From a virus: a stretch of 26,133 nt of DNA. The translations under genes were made by a program, and so were the position numbers. How positions within the stretch are numbered: the first letter of the stretch is position 1; every line of letters begins with the position of its first letter. The stretch lies in IMG/VR virus record IMGVR_UViG_3300023094_000099, positions 1 to 26,133 of that record; one strand, written 5' to 3'. Under the pieces are notes generated by a model, which saw only the letters and a list, made by a program, of their open reading frames with translations, made no database searches and was not told the DNA's origin. This document shows, piece by piece, positions 22,985 through 26,133 of this stretch.

Positions 22985-23162
22985 CCGCCTTCGGCTCGAC
23001 CTGCTCGCCCACCAAATCGAGCATCAACGCCTTCAATTCCTTCGCCGTCGACGCGTTCGGGGAATCGTCCATCGCCGCAGCGAGAGCCTCAGCGATCTCC
23101 CGCAGATAGCCGGAGACCTCCGCCCCATCGAGAGCAGCGACAACCGACCCCAGGACCGCCAT
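22929..23162 (-). CDS. terS: putative terminase small subunit
   Basis: A 77-residue protein with a strong GGAGGG site before ATG 23162. It begins MAVLGSVVAALDGAEVSGYLREIAEALAAAM and contains STAKELKALMLDLVGEQ, then DVGDELASKRAARRAAAS. This pattern, a helical protein with an S-x-A-x-x-L-R/K core and an Arg-rich DELxxxR end, is that of short actinobacteriophage TerS proteins lacking a visible HTH. It directly precedes and overlaps TerL, the usual place. The function would be recognition of the packaging site. The call rests on order and pattern. Confidence 0.72.
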   Translation of the reverse strand: MAVLGSVVAALDGAEVSGYLREIAEALAAAMDDSPNASTAKELKALMLDLVGEQVEPKADVGDELASKRAARRAAAS

Positions 23163-23237
23163 GAGCCCTCCAGCCGGGTCGTTTTTCTGATGGGGAGAGA
23201 AAAGCGCCCGCCCCGGAGGTCCGGAGTCGTATATGCG

Positions 23238-23609
23238 CTAGGTGGGGGTGCCGGGGTGGCTGCGGGCGCTACCGGAGGAAGGTTGGAGTCGGATGATGAC
23301 TTGTCCGACCTGTGATGTTGCGAGGCATGGGAGCGCTTGGTCCATCACGGTGCGATCGGCATACAGGATGGGGGTGACCGAGAGTACGTCGGCGTTCCGC
23401 CCGCGCATGCCGTGGCTGTGTGCGTGGATGTACTGGATGCTGCCGCCGCTGAGGTAGGTCACGCGCTCGGCACCTCGTGTGCGGTTGCTGCGCATGATGT
23501 CGTCGCTCTGCTGCACCTGGTCGAGCAGCATGCGTCGCTCGGTCGCTGTCTCGGTGAGGATGATGACGTGCTGGCCGGAGCTTGCCAGGGTCTCTTCACT
23601 GGTACGCAT
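23238..23609 (-). CDS. terminase-ATPase-like fragment without catalytic motifs
   Basis: A 123-residue protein, starting three bases after the HNH stop. I do not recognise a named family. Its middle lines up with the TerL of this same window from SSGQHVIILTETATERR (TerL SSAQRDFLAIHTAHEFK), through GAERVTYLSGGSIQYIHAHSHGMRGRNADVLSV (TerL EEGIELLNG...ARSNGSGRGFSCDRLGY), to MDQALPCLATSQVGQVII (TerL AASLPALSARPNPSVIY). The Walker A part is absent and the Walker B Asp-Glu is replaced by Thr-Pro (79-80). It may be a relic or a non-catalytic regulator of packaging. The similarity was judged by eye. Confidence 0.65.
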   Translation of the reverse strand: MRTSEETLASSGQHVIILTETATERRMLLDQVQQSDDIMRSNRTRGAERVTYLSGGSIQYIHAHSHGMRGRNADVLSVTPILYADRTVMDQALPCLATSQVGQVIIRLQPSSGSARSHPGTPT

Positions 23610-23612
23610 TGG

Positions 23613-23906
23613 TCACCAGGCTCTCGATGTGGGGAACTGTCCGCGTGTGGTGTTCCCGCGGCTGACGTTGCAGACGTAGTGGGATGCGCGGAAGTTGGCG
23701 GGCCTGGCGCTCTCGCCTCCGAGGGATACAGGGGCGGCATGGTCGAGGTTGAACAGCAACGGCTGTTGCGTGCCCCGCCTATAAGGCGAGGTGTAGTCGA
23801 TGGGGCCTTTACTGTTGTTGCATATCCAGCAGGGTGCGTTGGTCTTGGCGCATTCGGCTTTGAAGCGGGCTCGTTCCCGTTCGTAGTCTTTGCCGTACTT
23901 CGTCAC
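23613..23906 (-). CDS. HNH endonuclease (packaging-associated)
   Basis: A 97-residue protein starting at GTG 23906. The HNH/treble-clef motif is complete: CWICN (Cys26, Cys29), LFNLDHAAPVSLGG (Asp55-His56), Asn71 in ARPANFRASH, and the second pair in YVCNVSRGN (His76, Cys79). The N-terminus is basic and helical (DYERERARFKAECAKTN). Short HNH proteins of this type sit beside terminase genes in many phages with cohesive ends and are needed with TerL for specific end cutting. The position just upstream of the TerS/TerL genes supports that role rather than homing. Confidence 0.88.
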   Translation of the reverse strand: MTKYGKDYERERARFKAECAKTNAPCWICNNSKGPIDYTSPYRRGTQQPLLFNLDHAAPVSLGGESARPANFRASHYVCNVSRGNTTRGQFPTSRAW

Positions 23907-23909
23907 GGC

Positions 23910-24071
23910 TTAGCTCTCGTCCTTGTCGTTGGCTTCGAGCATCCGCATCATTGCGGCTCGAGCATCGTCACTGATGCGTTGGCTGACGGTGGTGGCGGCT
24001 TCGTGTAGCGGGCTGTACACATGGGCGTAGAGGGGCGCGCCTTGCCCGTCATAGCCGGATGGTTCTGTCAT
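23910..24071 (-). CDS. 53-residue hypothetical protein
   Basis: A short gene starting at ATG 24071, which overlaps the TGA of the upstream gene as ATGA, and ending with TAA three bases before the HNH GTG. It begins MTEPSGYDGQGAPLYAHVYS and ends in a helical acidic stretch (ISDDARAAMMRMLEANDKDES). No motif is recognised. Overlap on one side and tight spacing on the other, with normal codon use, support it as a real coupled gene. Confidence 0.65.
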   Translation of the reverse strand: MTEPSGYDGQGAPLYAHVYSPLHEAATTVSQRISDDARAAMMRMLEANDKDES

Positions 24072-24313
24072 GCGGGGATGAGTCGCACTTTGCGGCGTAG
24101 CTTCTGCTTGCCGCGCCGTTTGATTGTGTTGCCTTTGCTGTCGAGCACAAGTTCACGGATCAGGACGATGGGGCCGATACGGGTGAACGGATTCACGGGC
24201 AGCACGCACTGATCCAAGGGGAGGTTGGTGTAACCCTCGCTGTCGGCCGCCGCATACTGGGCATACCCGAGACGCACCGCAAGGTCGATATCGAGGCGTT
24301 CGTCCTCAGGCAT
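24068..24313 (-). CDS. 81-residue hypothetical protein
   Basis: The start ATG 24313 overlaps the upstream gene by 8 bases and the stop overlaps the next gene as ATGA. The sequence has LDIDLAVRLGYAQYAAADSEGY, then RIGPIVLIRELVLDSKGN and a basic end (KRRGKQKLRRKVRLIP). The basic tail may bind nucleic acid, but no family is recognised. Membership in a chain of overlapping small genes ahead of the HNH and terminase genes is the main support. Confidence 0.7.
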   Translation of the reverse strand: MPEDERLDIDLAVRLGYAQYAAADSEGYTNLPLDQCVLPVNPFTRIGPIVLIRELVLDSKGNTIKRRGKQKLRRKVRLIPA

Positions 24314-24437
24314 CTTTGGTCTCCGTGTTCGCGTACAACTCGAGGTAGATCAGGTCGGCGTCTTCGCCGTCGTTGGCTCGCTTCAGTGCATCCATGAGGG
24401 CAGCGCCGGAGATTGCCCACCAGCCGAGGTCAGTCAT
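24306..24437 (-). CDS. 43-residue hypothetical protein
   Basis: The start ATG 24437 overlaps the upstream stop as ATGA and the frame ends 8 bases inside the next gene. The product is acidic and helical: MTDLGWWAISGAALMDALKR, ANDGEDADLIYLELYANTE. The longer upstream frame runs through the hairpin region and has no start support. Similar small acidic proteins (ALMDALKRANDGEDADLIY) occur scattered in actinobacteriophages, without known function. Confidence 0.62.
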   Translation of the reverse strand: MTDLGWWAISGAALMDALKRANDGEDADLIYLELYANTETKDA

Positions 24438-24586
24438 CGGGTGGTTCTCTTGATCGCCTGGTTGATCGTGTAGTTCCAAAGCCATTTGCTCAGATCTACT
24501 GCTCGCTGTTCCTCGGCAGAGATCGGCCGGCCGGGCGCGGTCGTGTTTGATCGCTTCCGGCTGCTGAGCGTACGCGGAATGATCAT
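24434..24586 (-). CDS. 50-residue basic hypothetical protein
   Basis: The start ATG 24586 has an ideal site (AAAGGAAA). The product begins MIIPRTLSSRKRSNTTAPGR and ends DLSKWLWNYTINQAIKRTTR. The N-terminal half is basic and Ser/Thr-rich, the C-terminal half a helix. The stop overlaps the next start as ATGA. It is the first gene after the tRNA and hairpin array and would be translated from the same transcript. Function is unknown. The basic N-terminus could contact nucleic acid. Confidence 0.65.
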   Translation of the reverse strand: MIIPRTLSSRKRSNTTAPGRPISAEEQRAVDLSKWLWNYTINQAIKRTTR

Positions 24587-24608
24587 CGGGTTTCCTTTCG
24601 AGGCACCC

Positions 24609-24754
24609 GAGCGGGGCGGGCTGCAGTGGGCAGCACAACGCGCCCCGCTCAGGTGAACCCCACCATTCCCGGAGGAAGGTGGGGAGCAATGACGTGACTC
24701 CCGCGCGGGTAGGCGCGTTGACGCACCAGTCACGTCAGACGCTAGCTAGGCGTC
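24609..24754 (-). repeat. four adjacent hairpins between tRNA and small-gene cluster
   Basis: Perfect inverted repeats follow each other: 24609-24618 with 24641-24650 (10 bp, inner 5-bp stem 24620-24624/24630-24634); 24658-24664 with 24678-24684 (7 bp, inner 4 bp 24666-24669/24674-24677); 24690-24699 with 24728-24737 (10 bp, enclosing the palindrome CCCGCGCGGG at 24700-24709); and 24738-24742 with 24750-24754 (5 bp, 7-base loop). Spacers are 0-7 bases. No gene fits here. Confidence 0.8.
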
Positions 24755-24756
24755 CG

Positions 24757-24830
24757 TGGCAGGGGAGGGAATCGAACCCTCAATCGCGCGGCTTATGAGG
24801 CCGGCCAGTTACCGTTACTTGCACCCTGAC
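24757..24830 (-). tRNA. tRNA-like gene, anticodon CAU (Met or Ile2)
   Basis: A 74-base cloverleaf on the minus strand. The T arm is perfect (GAGGG, loop TTCGATT, CCCTC). The anticodon loop is CTCATAA with CAU at 24795-24797. The acceptor is GTCAGGG with CCCTGCC and discriminator A; no CCA is encoded. The D loop has GG at the right place. Weak points are a mismatch at 2-71, one at 27-43, and a D stem with only two pairs. It may be a functional but divergent phage tRNA or a decaying one. Confidence 0.68.
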
Positions 24831-24835
24831 GTGGG

Positions 24836-24887
24836 CCGCTGCCTGTTGGGGGGAACAGTCAGCGGTTGTGACACCCATCGGGGGTGT
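24836..24887 (-). repeat. two hairpins upstream of the tRNA
   Basis: 24836-24841 pairs with 24860-24865 (6 bp), continued after one mismatch by 24843-24847 with 24854-24858 (5 bp), around a loop of six G (six C on the minus-strand RNA). It ends five bases from the tRNA 5' end. A second hairpin is 24871-24876 with 24882-24887 (6 bp). Both could direct tRNA processing or form part of a larger structured RNA. Confidence 0.75.
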
Positions 24888-24933
24888 GTTTATCGATCCG
24901 CGACCGTACGGGGGCACGACCAGTCGCGAAGTG

Positions 24934-25146
24934 TTAGCTGTCTTTGCCGTATGTCTGGTTGCGGGCTTTTCGCAACGTGTTGATCAGACGGTTCAGGCCG
25001 GAGCGTTCCATGTCGATCGCGGATGCTGTACCGCCGATGATCATGGTCACGTAGACGCCCGGATAGTCGCGGTGCCAAGCGACCTCGATATGGTCGGACG
25101 GTACGTTCTCGACGGCGGTGGAGGGGTAGAACTTTTCTGCAGGCAT
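24934..25146 (-). CDS. 70-residue hypothetical protein
   Basis: It starts MPAEKFYPSTAVENVPSDHI at ATG 25146, preceded by AAAGAGG. It has one likely beta segment (PGVYVTMIIGGTASAID) and a basic C-terminal helix (RSGLNRLINTLRKARNQTYGK). It is the only gene in the structured non-coding stretch between the tRNA and the right-hand terminator. No family is recognised. The sandwich of a short beta sheet and a basic helix could fit a small DNA- or RNA-binding protein, but this is a guess from composition. Confidence 0.68.
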   Translation of the reverse strand: MPAEKFYPSTAVENVPSDHIEVAWHRDYPGVYVTMIIGGTASAIDMERSGLNRLINTLRKARNQTYGKDS

Positions 25147-25516
25147 AAGCGCCTCTTTCGTTTCAACGTCGTCTCGACGTCTATCCGCCCATTTGGCGGA
25201 AGTGGGAGGGCGGGTGCGGGCTGGGTCCTACCCGAATGTGAGGACCAGCCCGTCACCCGCGACCGGTTGCAGTGGTTTCTCCCGTCACTGCAACAGGTGT
25301 GACGGTCGGCGTATTGCCGCTACCGTCGTTCGGCTATTGCGGGCCGAAGTGTGCCCACCTCCGCACAGGATGTTCTGCGTCCACGCTGACCGCATGCCAT
25401 CAGCAATCCGGTGGGGGTCACATGCCTGTGTGGGGCGGGTGGAAGGTTCCGGTGACTCGGCGGCTTGGCCGATCATGTCGGCTATGGTGTGCCCGCGGTC
25501 CCGGAAGTTTAAACAA

Positions 25517-25549
25517 GAATGCCTCGGGACATAGTCCACCGAGGCACTC
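25517..25549 (-). terminator. Rho-independent terminator for the right-hand gene
   Basis: An 11-bp stem (25517-25527 with 25539-25549, 11-base loop) is followed on the minus strand by TTGTTT. One of the 11 positions is a G-U pair in minus-strand RNA but an A-C mismatch on the plus strand, so the structure favours minus-strand transcription. It lies 39 bases after the stop at 25589. Confidence 0.75.
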
Positions 25550-25558
25550 ACAATTGTG
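25549..25558. repeat. 10-bp palindrome CACAATTGTG
   Basis: A perfect palindrome overlaps the terminator edge, 30 bases after the stop of the right-hand gene. It could be an operator-type site, but one copy alone is weak evidence. Confidence 0.3.
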
Positions 25559-25588
25559 CCACATTCGGGTGCGTGGTGCGGTCAGTTT

Positions 25589-26133
25589 TCATCCGGCGTG
25601 TCGTTCGTTGAGTTCCTCCCCAAGTTCTTCCACTGCGGCGATTCCTTCCCAGACCGTTTCGCATGCTCGGCAGATCGCATTTGGGTGGATCGCTTCACCT
25701 GTTTTCGGCAGCCGGTACTGGATGACGACGGGGAAGATCATCTCTTTCCCGTCGAGGTCAAGCCATGTGCGTTTCCCGCATACCGGGCATGGGGTGGTGA
25801 CTTCGATGCGTTTCAGTGGTTCGAGAATGTTGCGGATCAGGTTCGCCCACCGGCGCAGTTCGGAGATGTACCACTGGTCGTCAGCGCCGGTGCGGTCGTA
25901 GGCGATGTACCACTGGCGGAGATCTGCGACGGGTTCGCGGGTGGGTTGGATGTTGACGATGCGGCACCAGTCGCCGATCGCCGCGGTCATCTTCCCGTAC
26001 TCGAACAGGGCGTCGGAGTCGATCAGGTTCCGGGTGGACTTCAACGAGCTCGACCCTGCAGCGGTGTTGCTGGACGGGTTCACCGCATCACGGAGTTGGT
26101 GCAGCAGGGCCGGGTGTTCGACGGAGTGGGCTT
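25589..26133 (-). CDS. hypothetical protein with zinc ribbon, 5' end outside window
   Basis: The frame is open to the window edge, and its upstream codons (AHSVEHPALLHQLRDAVNPS) read smoothly into the GTG at 26083, so the true start lies outside. The visible 180 residues have NTAAGSSSLKSTRNLIDSDAL, a helical region with WCRIVNIQ and WYISELRRWANLIRNILEP, then a zinc-ribbon-type pair, CPVCGKRTW and CRACETVW. It ends in an acidic helix. Two CxxC knuckles suggest Zn binding, perhaps nucleic acid contact. I recognise the type as a common actinobacteriophage protein near the left genome end, without known function. Confidence 0.8.
   Translation of the reverse strand, partial: AHSVEHPALLHQLRDAVNPSSNTAAGSSSLKSTRNLIDSDALFEYGKMTAAIGDWCRIVNIQPTREPVADLRQWYIAYDRTGADDQWYISELRRWANLIRNILEPLKRIEVTTPCPVCGKRTWLDLDGKEMIFPVVIQYRLPKTGEAIHPNAICRACETVWEGIAAVEELGEELNERHAG

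Larger units (their letters stand above)
25147..25588. other. non-coding region with clustered hairpins (possible packaging/control region)
   Basis: I see no convincing gene here. Inverted repeats are dense on its left side: 25166-25180 (6-bp stem, 3-base loop), 25184-25200 (6 bp), 25210-25260 (a long stem of about 18 pairs with small bulges), 25266-25294 (9-bp perfect stem, 11-base loop) and 25301-25327 (6 bp plus 4 bp). A smaller one is at 25468-25482. The right side holds the terminator at 25517-25549. The location upstream of HNH and terminase genes would suit a cos or pac site, but no end sequence can be recognised. Confidence 0.6.

Noticed and set aside
23163-23237. Possible promoter or terminator before TerS
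   Set aside because: There is a short CCGGA/TCCGG stem and a few T, but neither a clear -10/-35 pair nor a strong stem, so not listed as a feature.
24609-24887. CRISPR-like array
   Set aside because: The repeats are inverted and all different in sequence, with no constant direct repeat or spacers.
25507-25514. GTTTAAAC palindrome
   Set aside because: It is the U-rich tail side of the terminator; a lone 8-bp palindrome needs no further explanation.
25285-25551. 88-codon minus-strand frame in the right non-coding region
   Set aside because: It runs through the terminator and the 9-bp hairpin, has no ribosome site and irregular composition.
25272-25901. 209-codon plus-strand frame
   Set aside because: It is mostly antisense to the zinc-ribbon gene and to the terminator; no start signal.

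Overview
The window is the structural, packaging and lysis half of a tailed (siphovirus-type) phage genome, given in the orientation where nearly every gene is on the minus strand. Read from right to left it follows the order typical of actinobacteriophages: HNH endonuclease, small and large terminase, portal, MuF-like protein, scaffold, decoration protein, major capsid, neck and connector genes, major tail protein, frameshifted tail chaperone, tape measure, minor tail proteins, lysis genes. High GC content, frequent GTG starts, a GH16 tail enzyme and the neck and portal families suggest a high-GC actinobacterial host, possibly a Microbacterium-like genus. The genus is inferred from style, not shown by a host gene. 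No integrase or repressor is visible, so lifestyle cannot be judged.

Right end (24.6-26.1 kb): a gene cut by the window edge is closed by an orientation-specific terminator. A mostly non-coding stretch follows. It holds one 70-residue gene, a tRNA-like gene with anticodon CAU, and a dense array of perfect inverted repeats on both sides of the tRNA. Next comes a tight cluster of tiny overlapping genes (50, 43, 81 and 53 codons), an HNH endonuclease, a short terminase-like fragment that lacks ATPase residues, then TerS and TerL.

Head and neck (14.3-21.5 kb): portal, MuF, scaffold, decoration, capsid, a free-standing HNH endonuclease inserted in the operon, then five small connector genes in overlapping series. 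Hairpins follow both the capsid and the major tail gene and could set the level of these abundant proteins.

Tail (4.5-14.2 kb): major tail protein, chaperone pair with a nine-A slippery site, tape measure with a TTG start, Dit-like and Gp37-like proteins, an S74-domain fibre and further tail proteins. Two small membrane-protein genes lie on the opposite strand inside this block. Each has a TANNNT hexamer exactly six bases before its ATG, which suggests leaderless moron-type transcription.

Left end (1-4.5 kb): M15-type endolysin, three membrane proteins (coiled-coil, collagen-like and holin-like), a zinc-ribbon-like protein, a 28-residue Cys/His-rich microprotein, and more tail proteins including a GH16 glycoside hydrolase. 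Most genes overlap by ATGA, GTGA or TGATG, so translational coupling is the rule. Overlaps also decided several starts (endolysin, 385-residue tail protein, microproteins).
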